Assembly (NCBI GenBank): GCA_017615245.1
Contig: JAGAAL010000059.1
Location: 1 to 36,915, forward strand
Reading direction: 5' to 3'
Length of the DNA: 36,915 nt
Origin: Bacteroidaceae bacterium
GTDB taxonomy: Bacteria; Bacteroidota; Bacteroidia; Bacteroidales; Bacteroidaceae
Made by a program: the position numbers and the translations under genes. Under the pieces are notes generated by a model. The model worked only from the letters and a program-made list of their open reading frames with translations. It made no database searches and had not been told where the DNA came from. Below, one piece after another: positions 1 through 8,095 of this stretch (its first letter is position 1; the number at the start of each line of letters is the position of its first letter).

Positions 1-20
1 AACTTTCAACTTTCAACTTT
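1..20. repeat. Heptamer tandem repeat (AACTTTC)
   Basis: Nearly three copies of AACTTTC lie directly upstream of the GH51 promoter. The same heptamer recurs around 13380-13395 and 19203-19228. It belongs to a set of 7-bp-period repeats found in many intergenic gaps of this window. Confidence 0.75.
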
Positions 21-26
21 TTTTGC

Positions 27-34
27 TATTTTTG
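27..34 (+). promoter_or_regulatory. Bacteroidetes -7 box for GH51 gene
   Basis: TATTTTTG followed by CG matches the Bacteroidetes TAnnTTTG consensus and lies 23 bp before the start codon at 58. No clear -33 TTTG is visible at the expected distance; the upstream DNA is the AACTTTC repeat. Confidence 0.6.
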
Positions 35-57
35 CGCCATCATTAATTATCAAAGCA

Positions 58-2223
58 ATGAAACGAATTACAACACTCCTTCTTCTTGCAGGTCTCTGCA
101 CGATAGCGACAGCACAACGCACCCTATCGCTCGATGTAAACAATCTTGGTATCGAAATCAGTCCGACGCTCAGCGGCATCTTCTTCGAGGACATCAATCA
201 GTCGCTCGATGGAGGCATCTGTGCCCAGATGATTCAGAACAACTCCTTTCAGGCATATAACGTGCCCGACGGCCCTGCCAACGAATTCTCGCAGAGCGAT
301 ACCATCTTCTTCGGATGGACCGTCGTTCAGACCCCTGGCGCCATCGGAGAGGCTCATGCCGTGAGCGACCATCCGTTGGTGAAGTTGGAGCGCAAGTACG
401 ACTACGACCCCAACGACAAGTACGATGATGAGCTGCGCTATGTACAATACTGCGTGCGCTTCGACATCGAAAAGGCTGGAGCAGGCTACGGCATCGCAGC
501 AAACGGCTACGGCATTGCCCCCAGCACACGCGATCGCGGAGCCATCTACAGCAACAACACACAGCGCCCGTCGCTTGCGGTTGAGAGCGGTGTGAAGTAC
601 GACGTAGGCCTGTATCTGCAAGGCGACAACTATAAAGGGAAGGTCAGCATGTGGCTTGAAGACATCAATGGGGCAGTCAATTCGAATGTCATCACCGTGA
701 AGAAGGTGACAAACAATTGGAAACAGTATACAGGTACCCTGAAAGCCCTGCACACGACCGACAGCCGTCTTGTCATCGTAGGCGACAAAGCCGGCACGTT
801 CTATCTCGACTTTGTGACCATGCTACCCGAGGCATCCCACCTGTGGAACAACGGCAAGAACGGTCCGTTCCGTAAAGACATGATGGAGGCCCTCGCTGCC
901 CTGCATCCTAAGTTCATGCGTTTCCCTGGCGGATGTGCATCGGAAGGCCCCAACTACTTCGGACAGGTGTTCTGGAAGAACTCTGTTGGAAAGCCCGAGG
1001 AACGTCTCGGTTTCCGCAACCATTGGGGCTACTGGACATCGCAGTATGTGGGCTTCTATGAGTACTTCCTCATGGCTGAGGCACTCGGAGCCAGTCCGCT
1101 TCCTGTACTCAACAACGGCGTCACCTGCCAGTTTGTAGGCCATTCGTATATAGCTCCACTCGAGACCGAAGCCGACCGCAAGCGGTTCCACGACATCTTC
1201 GTGAACGATGCCCTCGACCTCATCGAGTTCTGCAACGGTGCCACTACCACCAAATGGGGTAAACTTCGTGCTGAGATGGGCCATCCCGCACCCTTCAATC
1301 TGAAATACCTCGGCATCGGCAACGAGAACCAGGGCAAGGAGTTCTGGGAGCGTTTCGACATCATGTACAAGGCGGTAAAAGCCCGCTATCCCGACATCAT
1401 CATCGTATCGACAGCAGGTGCACGCGATGCAGGTCGAGAGTTCGATGCCAACTATGCCGAAATCGACGAGAAATACCCCGATACCTACGTCGATGAACAC
1501 TACTATAAGAACGACGAGTGGTTCTTCACTCAGGGCAACCGCTACGCACCGGGAGCAAAACGTGGCGGTCAGGGATTGACCTATGACCGTAACAAACCAA
1601 CACGTGTCTTCGTGGGCGAGTTCTCCAACAACAACACCAACAACGCCTACCGCTCCACCCTTGCCGAAGCAGCCTATTGGCTCAGCCTCGAACGCAATTC
1701 CGATATGGTAGTGATGGCCGCCTATGCACCCCTGTTCTGCAAGAAAGGGTATAACAAATGGGGAGCAAACCTCATCTGGTTTGACAACCGCGGCCTGTGG
1801 CGCACCACCAACTACTACTACCAACAACTGTTCTCAGAAGGAGGCAACCGCGCACTTGCCTATCACGATGTACTGGCGGATGGCCAGCCCGATACGAAAG
1901 TATACACCTCGCCCACCATCGACACCAAGACAGGCACCATCTACCTGAAATACGTCAATGCCGAAGCGATAGCCAAACCCATCACCATCAATCTCATAGG
2001 AGGTAATCAGTACAATGCCGAGATGGAATACATCACGTCGCTCGACACCAACATCCGCAACCAAGGAGATGCCAACTACTACTCCAGTCATCCCGATGTC
2101 GGGAGTGACTTCAGCTATGCCGAAGCCATCACGCCACAAAAGCAACAGATTGGTCGTGTATCAGGTAGTTTCACCTTCACGATGCCCGAAAACTCCGTCG
2201 GTGTCCTGCGATTGAAAAAGTAA
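58..2223 (+). CDS. Secreted alpha-L-arabinofuranosidase, GH51
   Basis: This enzyme should release terminal alpha-L-arabinofuranosyl residues from arabinan, arabinoxylan or arabinogalactan. Residues 1-19 form a signal peptide ending near ATAQ, so it acts in the periplasm or outside the cell. Residues ~85-255 look like a CBM4-type beta-sandwich inserted before the TIM barrel, as in bacterial and plant GH51 enzymes. The barrel carries RFPGG (288-292), the acid/base Glu423 in GIGNEN and the probable nucleophile Glu521 in VGEF. The C-terminus (~600-721) is a beta domain. At 721 residues it is of normal length for the two-domain type. The ATG at 58 is chosen for the signal peptide and promoter spacing. 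It seems monocistronic or lightly coupled to the next gene, and is apart from the other arabinose enzymes at 14918-18563. Confidence 0.93.
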   Translation: MKRITTLLLLAGLCTIATAQRTLSLDVNNLGIEISPTLSGIFFEDINQSLDGGICAQMIQNNSFQAYNVPDGPANEFSQSDTIFFGWTVVQTPGAIGEAHAVSDHPLVKLERKYDYDPNDKYDDELRYVQYCVRFDIEKAGAGYGIAANGYGIAPSTRDRGAIYSNNTQRPSLAVESGVKYDVGLYLQGDNYKGKVSMWLEDINGAVNSNVITVKKVTNNWKQYTGTLKALHTTDSRLVIVGDKAGTFYLDFVTMLPEASHLWNNGKNGPFRKDMMEALAALHPKFMRFPGGCASEGPNYFGQVFWKNSVGKPEERLGFRNHWGYWTSQYVGFYEYFLMAEALGASPLPVLNNGVTCQFVGHSYIAPLETEADRKRFHDIFVNDALDLIEFCNGATTTKWGKLRAEMGHPAPFNLKYLGIGNENQGKEFWERFDIMYKAVKARYPDIIIVSTAGARDAGREFDANYAEIDEKYPDTYVDEHYYKNDEWFFTQGNRYAPGAKRGGQGLTYDRNKPTRVFVGEFSNNNTNNAYRSTLAEAAYWLSLERNSDMVVMAAYAPLFCKKGYNKWGANLIWFDNRGLWRTTNYYYQQLFSEGGNRALAYHDVLADGQPDTKVYTSPTIDTKTGTIYLKYVNAEAIAKPITINLIGGNQYNAEMEYITSLDTNIRNQGDANYYSSHPDVGSDFSYAEAITPQKQQIGRVSGSFTFTMPENSVGVLRLKK

Positions 2224-2260
2224 ACTCTAAGGGTTATAGGTTATAGTTTAAAGTTTTAAG

Positions 2261-3289
2261 ATGAGTACGAAGTTTATTTGTGCGATGCGCATGTTGACAT
2301 GTATTAGCTTAGTGCTGATTGGTGCCACTATGTCTATAGCCCAGACTCAACAGATTCGTTTCCACTGTGCTTCGAAAGCTGAAGGGCAGCAGTTGATGGA
2401 TAGTCGTACGGAGTACTATGGGAGTTTGAATCAGAATGATTTGGAGTGGCGTATGAGGAAAACGAATGCAACTCTCGAAGAGTTCATACAATATGCAAGG
2501 GAGCAGGTATTGGACTTCACTCAGGAGGAGAAGGACCTCATGAAACGTTCGGTAGACTTCGTGGAGGAACGTCTGCAGAAGATAGGATGTCGACTGCCGT
2601 TCCCTACCAAAGATATCGTGATAGTGAAGACCACGATGGATGAGGAGAGTGGTGCAGGAGGCTATACGAACGGAACGGTGATTTACTTGGGACGTGGTGA
2701 GTTTGAGTATTTCATGCAGAATACATCAGATGAGGAGGTAAAGCGGATGCTTTTTCTAAGAATGACAGAATTGGTGATTCATGAGATGTTTCATTGTCTG
2801 ACTCGCAACAATGCAGATTTTCGTCGTAGTATGTACAGCCTTATTGGTTTTACCGTTCTGGATCATGATATCAACTTCCCGACTGAAGTGAAGAATTGGA
2901 TATTGACCAATCCTGACGTGGAACATCTGGACAATTATATTGAAGTTACCATCGAGGGCGAGAGGCGTCAATGTGAACTCATCGTGAAATACACCAAGAC
3001 TTGGGAAGAGGCGGCTGCACAGAACGAATATGCTTCATTCTTCAATCATAACGAATGTGTGCTGGTTCCCCTCGACGATCTCGACAAGGCATATCCTATG
3101 CGCGATCTGAAAGAGTTTTGGGACAAGGTAGGACGTAACACGTCTTATGTGTTCGCACCAGAAGAATGTCTGGCAGACAACTTTGCTTATGCTGTCTTGT
3201 CGTATGGCGAAGATAATTATCGTTTCCGTACTCCAGAATTGATAGAGAACATCATCAGTTTGTTACAAAACAAATACGGAGGAGTTTAG
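2261..3289 (+). CDS. Secreted putative zinc metalloprotease (HExxH)
   Basis: I do not recognise a named family. Residues 1-28 are a probable signal peptide (hydrophobic core, then SIAQ). The key motif is VIHEMFH at 172-178, a classic HExxH zinc-binding helix, followed much later by APEECLADNF (299-308), which resembles the PEE..ADNF segment supplying a third ligand in some gluzincin-like proteins. A metal-dependent peptidase in the periplasm is therefore likely, with unknown substrate. It starts 37 bp after the GH51 stop with no separate consensus promoter, so read-through is possible. A hairpin terminator follows at 3316-3343. Codon use looks less GC-rich than GH51, but this is an impression, not a measurement. 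Confidence 0.8.
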   Translation: MSTKFICAMRMLTCISLVLIGATMSIAQTQQIRFHCASKAEGQQLMDSRTEYYGSLNQNDLEWRMRKTNATLEEFIQYAREQVLDFTQEEKDLMKRSVDFVEERLQKIGCRLPFPTKDIVIVKTTMDEESGAGGYTNGTVIYLGRGEFEYFMQNTSDEEVKRMLFLRMTELVIHEMFHCLTRNNADFRRSMYSLIGFTVLDHDINFPTEVKNWILTNPDVEHLDNYIEVTIEGERRQCELIVKYTKTWEEAAAQNEYASFFNHNECVLVPLDDLDKAYPMRDLKEFWDKVGRNTSYVFAPEECLADNFAYAVLSYGEDNYRFRTPELIENIISLLQNKYGGV

Positions 3290-3315
3290 CCCTTTGCTTT
3301 TTTTTACATAATTCG

Positions 3316-3349
3316 CCCCCCTCACAGCACTCTGTGGAGGGGGTGTTTC
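3316..3349 (+). terminator. Hairpin terminator after metalloprotease gene
   Basis: A GC-rich stem (CCCCCTCACAG paired with CTGTGGAGGGGG, one bulge, CACT loop) is followed by TGTTTC. It lies 27 bp past the stop codon at 3289. Confidence 0.6.
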
Positions 3350-3402
3350 AAAATCATAAGTATTTATACAAAAAAGTGTAAGTATCAATTCCATATTATC
3401 CG

Positions 3403-3410
3403 TACCTTTG
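3403..3410 (+). promoter_or_regulatory. -7 box of an orphan transcript
   Basis: TACCTTTG followed by CAA fits TAnnTTTG exactly. No convincing long ORF begins downstream on this strand, while structured DNA and a terminator follow, so it probably drives the RNA at 3417-3659. Confidence 0.6.
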
Positions 3411-3416
3411 CAACCA

Positions 3417-3659
3417 GAAAAATCAAGATGCCGAGAGGCGGGCCTTAGGCTTACACCTTTCAACGGCACTCGAGAATGCAGGGCGCTGCAAAAGACTAAC
3501 AACAGGAGAAACGAAAACTACTTTGACAAAAATGATAAGATTATATATATATTGGTTGGATTAAAAAATCCCAACCACCTACATGGTTGATTAGGTATAA
3601 CTCATAAAAAGGTTTTAATGTTGTTTTAGGAAAAGGCACATCGCGAAGATGTGCCTTTT
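3417..3659 (+). ncRNA. Putative structured small RNA (~240 nt)
   Basis: The gap 3350-3701 holds no convincing gene but has a perfect -7 box, several hairpins and a strong terminator. The hairpins are TGCCG/CGGCA closing a loop that contains GCCTTAGGC (about 3429-3468), TGCAG/CTGCA (about 3478-3491), and GGTTGGATT pairing with AATCCCAACC around 3553-3575. An A-rich single-stranded linker lies between the second and third. A tiny ORF (10 codons from ATG at 3532) sits in that linker, its significance unknown. It could be a stable regulatory RNA, a 6S-like RNA or a Bacteroidales-specific RNA motif. I could not match it to a named family from sequence alone, and it lacks the expected tmRNA tag and SRP loop. 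Confidence 0.5.
3631..3659. terminator. Bidirectional terminator
   Basis: A 12-bp stem (AAAAGGCACATC / GATGTGCCTTTT) around a short loop has A and T runs on both sides. It can end the putative small RNA on the plus strand and the aldolase transcript on the minus strand, whose stop is at 3702. Confidence 0.8.
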
Positions 3660-3701
3660 GTGTTTGTCCTGCCTTTCCTGAAGGGGACGGATGTCTTTCG
3701 G

Positions 3702-4736
3702 CTATGCTTCCAACTCATCGATTTCTGCATCGGTGGTGGCCCAACTGGTGACGAAACGGCAGGCGGTATGTGTAGCATCGACGGGGCACCACACCTCGAA
3801 GCCGATGTGCTGACGTAAACGCTCCAAGTCTTCATTGGGGATGATGAAGAACTGCTGATTAGTGGGCGAATCAATATAAGGAGGGTAACCCATACGCTCT
3901 ACGAAGTGCTTACGCAAGCGCATCGCTAACGTCACAGCCCTTCGACCAATCTGAAGGTATAACGGACTTTCACCAACCTTCGTGAAAAGCGCATCGAACT
4001 GTACACCCACCACACGGCTCTTGGCCAGCAATGACCCGTGACGTTTGATGCGGCTGAGCATGTGTGCCGGAGCATTACCTTTTGGGAACACGACCGCTTC
4101 ACCGCAAAGCGCCCCGCATTTCGTGCCTCCGATATAAAAGATGTCGGCGAGCTGTGCCAACGACGAGAGGGTGACATCTGTGCTTGCTGCCAAACCATAA
4201 GCTAGACGTGCTCCGTCGACATACAGCAAGAGGCCGTACTCGTGACAGACAGCGCGTATAGCCGCCAATTCTGCAGCGGTGTAGAGCGTACCCAATTCAG
4301 TGGGGAAGGTGATATAAACCATACCTGGTCGTACCATGTGCTCAGCGGTCTCATCAGCGAAATATGCCGCGAGCCAGGCACGCAGTTCCTCAACATCGAG
4401 CTTACCCTGATGGGCAGGGAGGGAGATGACTTTATGCCCCGTAAATTCCACAGCTCCCGCTTCGTGTACATTGATATGTGCCGTCTCTGCACACAGCACA
4501 CCTTCGTAGGGTTGCAGCACGCAGTCGATGATGGTAGCATTGGTCTGTGTTCCACCAGCAAGGAACCATATCTGTGCATCTGGGGCCTCGCAGGCTTCAC
4601 GAATCAATGCACGTGCTTGCTCACTAAAGCGGTCGTCGCCATAGCTCTGTGTCCGCTCGTTGTTTGTCTCTATGAGATGGCGCAACACAGCCTCGTGTGC
4701 ACCGTTGTTGTAATCACTTTCGAGATGTATCATCAT
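3702..4736 (-). CDS. ltaE: Low-specificity L-threonine aldolase (PLP)
   Basis: This is a fold-type I PLP enzyme of the beta-eliminating lyase/threonine aldolase family, cleaving L-threonine or allo-threonine to glycine and acetaldehyde in the cytoplasm. The N-terminal IHLESDYNNGAHE block, FLAGGTQTN (58-66), LYVDGARLAYG (171-181) and the PLP-lysine motif FYIGGTKCG (Lys206) are all present, and 344 residues is the usual length. Two adjacent Met codons (4736 and 4733) are equally possible starts. The 5' end overlaps the DUF4298 gene by 23 bp, which suggests translational coupling. It is the last gene of the minus-strand cluster that begins with DUF6249 and an ECF sigma factor. The related beta-elimination activities of the family cannot be excluded. 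Confidence 0.88.
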   Translation of the reverse strand: MMIHLESDYNNGAHEAVLRHLIETNNERTQSYGDDRFSEQARALIREACEAPDAQIWFLAGGTQTNATIIDCVLQPYEGVLCAETAHINVHEAGAVEFTGHKVISLPAHQGKLDVEELRAWLAAYFADETAEHMVRPGMVYITFPTELGTLYTAAELAAIRAVCHEYGLLLYVDGARLAYGLAASTDVTLSSLAQLADIFYIGGTKCGALCGEAVVFPKGNAPAHMLSRIKRHGSLLAKSRVVGVQFDALFTKVGESPLYLQIGRRAVTLAMRLRKHFVERMGYPPYIDSPTNQQFFIIPNEDLERLRQHIGFEVWCPVDATHTACRFVTSWATTDAEIDELEA

Positions 4737-5034
4737 GGTATCTTTGTTTTAGTTCACGACAGTCGGATAGCAGGTTCCAGACGGCATCCTCGGATAGTAC
4801 ACCCCGTTTCAGTCCATCGGGCAACAATCCTGCTTCGTCGGCAGCAAAATCCTGTCGCCATTCATCGCTGCCATAATACTGATTGAGCGCAGTCAAGTCG
4901 TCTTGCACCGCCTCAAACTGGTCGAGCGCGCTGGAGAGTCGCTTCACGCTGGCTGCAACACGAACAAGCCGCCGCTCCATCTGACGGATGCGGCGAATCT
5001 GGTTGCTCGTATTTTTAGTTCTTAATTCACTCAT
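4714..5034 (-). CDS. DUF4298 protein
   Basis: This is a 106-residue, charged, mainly helical cytoplasmic protein of the DUF4298 type, recognised by the pattern IRRIRQMERRL near the N-terminus and ALNQYYGSDEWRQDFAADE in the middle, ending with a DAVWNLLSD helix. It has no signal peptide or membrane segment. The family has no established biochemical role that I know of. Its 3' end overlaps the start of the threonine aldolase gene, and it lies 50 bp downstream of the hydrolase gene, so it is probably co-transcribed with both. Confidence 0.82.
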   Translation of the reverse strand: MSELRTKNTSNQIRRIRQMERRLVRVAASVKRLSSALDQFEAVQDDLTALNQYYGSDEWRQDFAADEAGLLPDGLKRGVLSEDAVWNLLSDCRELKQRYHDDTSRK

Positions 5035-5084
5035 TGATTAGTGTAGATTGTAAAAGGTAATGAAAATGTAAAAATGCAAAAACA

Positions 5085-6395
5085 CTAAACTCCAACCGCT
5101 AATTTTCTTAATTTTTCATTTATCATTTCCGCTTGCTCCATATGGATGAAGTGGCCGCATGTAGTCAGTTCGGTGTAGTCGAGCTGAGGATACAGGCGTT
5201 CCATCTTCTGACGGTTGTCGGGATCAAGACCGCTGTTCTGCGTGCAGACAACGATCGTCTTTCCTTCCTGGCCTGAGCCTGCCGAAGCGCCAATCTGCGT
5301 CTGAGGCCACCATCGGCGTTCTACGAGATTGCGCATGGTACTCGATGCCACATACTGCGGCGTCTGAGGCATCACACTCATCGCATAGTCGGTAATCTCC
5401 TGCGGCGTTTCAGGTCCTGCCAGCGAAGCCACAAAGCCCTCGATCACCTGACGGCAATCCGGTCCATCGAAAGCATGGCCGAACTGCTGAATGGCATCGA
5501 CATATTCCTGCGTCTCTGTTCCGTCGTAAAAACAATAGACGCCATCGATGTCAAACAGATTGCTCGGACGGCTGCCTGTCAGTAGCACCTGACGGCAGAC
5601 GGGTGTGCCCAGGCTATGCCCCACGAGGACAACTGTGTCGACCTTCGTTTCGTCTAACACCTTGTTGACGGCACGTGCAAAGAAGTCGAGCGTGTATTCC
5701 ACATGCGGCTTGCTGCTCTCACCATAACCTGGCAAGTCGATAAACACGAGGTGCAGGTTTTCGTCGCGCAAGCCTTCGAACTGCTTTTCCCACGTATTCA
5801 TGTCGCATCCGAATCCATGAACGAAACAGATGGCTTTGTCGCCCTCTCCCCATTGTTTATAATGGATACGCACGCTGTCGTCCATCGTCACGTAAGCAGA
5901 CTCCAAATCGCCGATGCTTTCGGGTTTTGTGGTGCAGCCAACCAACAGCATGCTTAGCAAAAGCAGCATATAGGGGAAATAACGTAACGTCTTGTTTCCC
6001 TTCTGACGCTGCATAGCCAGCATCTCCTGCACATTATTGATAAGGCTGACGATACCAAGACTTATCAGCAGGGCAAGTGCGGTCGCGAATATCACACGAG
6101 AGTGTTCAGAAACCCACTGCAGCACAACATTTTGCTCCTCAAAAGTAAAGAGAGGAACGTCGGCAGGAGCGGAAAGCATAAATGCAATCGCAACACCTCC
6201 GCTGATGATGCCAACGACAAACGCTACCGCCATCGCCATCTTGTAGCGGCGGACGGTTGCTTCCTGATGCTGTTTGATAAACTCCACCGCATCGAGACGC
6301 TTCGTCAGCGCAGCCATAAAGTCGGCGCCGTCGTCGAAATGTGGTTTCTGTGCGAGGAACAATTCCTCAAGTTCTTTATCTTTTTCCATAATCAA
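5085..6395 (-). CDS. Anti-sigma-like membrane domain fused to alpha/beta-hydrolase lipoprotein
   Basis: One 436-codon frame holds two units. Residues 1-127 are an amphipathic cytosolic segment (FDDGADFMAALTKRL) with two membrane helices (~52-73 and ~101-122). This layout suits an anti-sigma-type partner of the ECF sigma factor just upstream. Residues 128-154 then read like a fresh lipoprotein signal: Met128, QRQKGNK, a hydrophobic core and lipobox LVGC (Cys154). Residues ~165-436 are an alpha/beta-hydrolase with oxyanion HGFG (193-196), nucleophile Ser261 in VGHSLG, and a C-terminal His in CGHFIH. Met128 (6012-6014) is preceded by AGGAG, so internal initiation could yield a separate lipoprotein. 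The hydrolase substrate is unknown. Either a real fusion or two products from one frame is possible. Confidence 0.8.
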   Translation of the reverse strand: MIMEKDKELEELFLAQKPHFDDGADFMAALTKRLDAVEFIKQHQEATVRRYKMAMAVAFVVGIISGGVAIAFMLSAPADVPLFTFEEQNVVLQWVSEHSRVIFATALALLISLGIVSLINNVQEMLAMQRQKGNKTLRYFPYMLLLLSMLLVGCTTKPESIGDLESAYVTMDDSVRIHYKQWGEGDKAICFVHGFGCDMNTWEKQFEGLRDENLHLVFIDLPGYGESSKPHVEYTLDFFARAVNKVLDETKVDTVVLVGHSLGTPVCRQVLLTGSRPSNLFDIDGVYCFYDGTETQEYVDAIQQFGHAFDGPDCRQVIEGFVASLAGPETPQEITDYAMSVMPQTPQYVASSTMRNLVERRWWPQTQIGASAGSGQEGKTIVVCTQNSGLDPDNRQKMERLYPQLDYTELTTCGHFIHMEQAEMINEKLRKLAVGV

Positions 6396-6404
6396 TATTA
6401 TTAA

Positions 6405-6546
6405 AGTTTATAGTTTAATGTTTAAAGTTTAATGTCAGTTGTGAGCTGCGCTCAGTAGTTTAAAGTAGTTAGTTCTGAGTACTCCGCCTTGGCGGAACTA
6501 TCAACTTAAAACTGACTATCAACTATGAACTATGAACTATCAACTT
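6405..6546. repeat. Heptamer-period intergenic repeats
   Basis: The gap between the sigma and hydrolase genes is mostly 7-bp-period repeats. AGTTTAT/AGTTTAA types occupy about 6410-6435, and ACTATCA/ACTATGA types about 6512-6546. The GGGGGTCGGGGGGTC block next to them encodes the last residues of the sigma factor. No promoter is evident. Confidence 0.65.
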
Positions 6547-7038
6547 TCACCCCAAAGGGGGTCGGGGGGTCAGTTCTTCTCTCAGCCTGTCTCTTCCTCT
6601 CGATAGTTGCTTCTTCACGGCATCTTCCGAGGTTTCGGTAATGGCGGCAATCTCCTTGATGCTGTATCCCGTGAGATAGAACAGCGTGATGGCCGAACGT
6701 TCCTTGGGCGGCAAGGTGCTGAGTGCCAGGTAGAGGTCTTGATGCTGGAACGAAGAGTCTGCAGAAAAGCTGCTGGCCACTGTCCGCGCTTCTTCTATGT
6801 TTGCCATCGTCCGCATGCTCGCCTTGTGGTTGAGGAACGTGTTGTGGGCAATCTTGAAGAGCCACGAACGGAAACGCCCCTTGTCCTGATAGCCTGCCGA
6901 TGCAAGGTATGCCTTTACCAGCGCATCCTGAGCAATATCGTCGGCATCGTCCTTCTTACCACAACAGAGGGCGAGCAAGAAACTTCGTAATGCTTCCTGC
7001 TCCCGCTCCACATGTGCTATGAATACTTCGCGTGTCAC
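6547..7038 (-). CDS. ECF-type RNA polymerase sigma factor
   Basis: This is a group 4 sigma-70 factor of 163 residues. Region 2 (about 12-80) includes DDADDIAQDALVKAY and the core-binding GRFRSWLFKIAHN. Region 4 (about 105-155) has the LPPKERSAITLFYLTGYSIKEIAAITETSEDAVKKQLSRGR helix-turn-helix pattern, split here into recognisable parts (LPPKERSAI, YSIKEIA, EDAVKKQL). It should direct RNA polymerase to a small regulon, held inactive by a membrane anti-sigma. The next gene downstream has a suitable small cytosolic segment and two membrane helices. DUF6249 is 29 bp upstream. The C-terminal TPRPPLG is encoded by a G/C-rich block that looks like a dispersed intergenic repeat absorbed into the gene. 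Confidence 0.92.
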   Translation of the reverse strand: MTREVFIAHVEREQEALRSFLLALCCGKKDDADDIAQDALVKAYLASAGYQDKGRFRSWLFKIAHNTFLNHKASMRTMANIEEARTVASSFSADSSFQHQDLYLALSTLPPKERSAITLFYLTGYSIKEIAAITETSEDAVKKQLSRGRDRLREELTPRPPLG

Positions 7039-7067
7039 GCCTTTTCAATCTTTACATTTTTTAATTT

Positions 7068-7538
7068 TTAAATTTTTACATTGCGGCTTGCCGCCTGTGC
7101 CTCTTCCGCTTCCATCTCCTTCGCCAGCATCTTCTTTCCTACGTAGTAGTTGATGAAGAGCGCGATGCCGACTCCCAGGAGAATGATACCTGCCAAACAC
7201 AGTCCTTTAATATCATCCGAATTACTACCGCCAACATAACCTGCATAAGTCGTGTAGCCCAGGAGTCCGATGCCGAGGAACGATGTGATGCATCCTGCCA
7301 GCAGTTTGTTGAGCAGTTTCTCCTTCAGCAGTTTCTTCTTTGGTGAGATTTTCGCCATCAGTTCTTCGATGTCCACATCCGGATTCTTCTCGATGGCAGA
7401 TAACAGTACCTGCGTACGGTTCTTCGACTCGTTGATTTCCTTACGAATGCCCATCCAGATTGCAAAGATTGGAAGAATACATCCACATGCGATTGGAATT
7501 AAGAGCGACATGAATGCGCTAATTTCTAAATGTCCCAT
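7068..7538 (-). CDS. DUF6249 membrane protein
   Basis: This is a 156-residue inner-membrane protein with an N-terminal helix (~7-29), a charged cytosolic stretch (EINESKNRTQVLL, then SPKKKLLKEKLLNKLL) and two further helices (~78-101 and ~110-131), ending in a polar tail. The organisation matches DUF6249, a Bacteroidetes family of unknown function often found beside ECF sigma factors. It is the first gene of the minus-strand cluster and follows a consensus -7 box, so it probably heads the operon. A role in sensing or holding the sigma/anti-sigma pair is inference from position only. Confidence 0.8.
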   Translation of the reverse strand: MGHLEISAFMSLLIPIACGCILPIFAIWMGIRKEINESKNRTQVLLSAIEKNPDVDIEELMAKISPKKKLLKEKLLNKLLAGCITSFLGIGLLGYTTYAGYVGGSNSDDIKGLCLAGIILLGVGIALFINYYVGKKMLAKEMEAEEAQAASRNVKI

Positions 7539-7656
7539 TTTCTTACTTGTTTTTAAGTTGTTAGTCCTTTATTTTTTTCGACCCCTCTCTGTTCTTTGGG
7601 GCTGTTTTCTCGACCTTGGTCACATACATAACAAGTCGAAAGGACAAAAGGTGACA

Positions 7657-7664
7657 CAAAGATA
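7657..7664 (-). promoter_or_regulatory. -7 box for DUF6249/ECF operon
   Basis: Read on the minus strand this is TATCTTTG followed by TG, an exact TAnnTTTG match, 118 bp upstream of the start at 7538. The implied leader is about 110 nt. Confidence 0.6.
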
Positions 7665-8041
7665 CAAAAAAATTTCCATTTAACCATCTGCAAATATACT
7701 GCTTTTATTGCAAAACGGAAGGAAAAACGGGGAAAAATGTTTGGTTTTCGACGTTTTCTCGGATGAAACGATACGGAGTTGCTGATTTTTCACTACATTT
7801 GTAATCGAAATAAATTTCCTTACGGAAAGGGGTAGCCCGACGTTTTCAAGACTATAGGAAAATACCACATCTTTGAATCATGAGAACAAGAAGGCCGAAA
7901 GCTCACTCTCGAAAAACGAGGCGTGAGCATTTCTGGTTTACGGCAGTTCTCATGTCGGCAGTGGTATGCCGCCTATAGTTTGTTGTTTATTAAGAGTGCT
8001 TCGCGCCTCTTTCCGGGAGATTATTCAAACGACATAAATGC
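7665..8041. other. Gene-free DNA with nested inverted repeats
   Basis: I see no credible ORF here. The notable part is 7879-7971. A perfect 9-bp inverted repeat CATGAGAAC (7879-7887) / GTTCTCATG (7946-7954) encloses a hairpin GCTCAC-CTCG-AAAAA-CGAG-GTGAGC (7901-7928). A second hairpin CGGCA/TGCCG follows at 7956-7971. ATCTTTG at about 7870-7876 is a weak -7-like match. This may be a structured leader or RNA upstream of the 41-bp array, or part of a repeat element. Confidence 0.5.
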
Positions 8042-8095
8042 TTATGATGTATCAAGGTTGTAATAAAGACGGGCGCCCTCCGCCTGTAAAGCTAT

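Noticed and set aside
823-1827. 334-codon minus-strand frame opposite GH51
   Set aside because: It lies wholly opposite the well-supported GH51 gene; its long length follows from codon bias on the other strand and it has no recognisable motif.
3408-3590. 60-codon frame over the putative small RNA
   Set aside because: Its start lies inside the promoter box and the composition is random; the structured RNA explanation is better.
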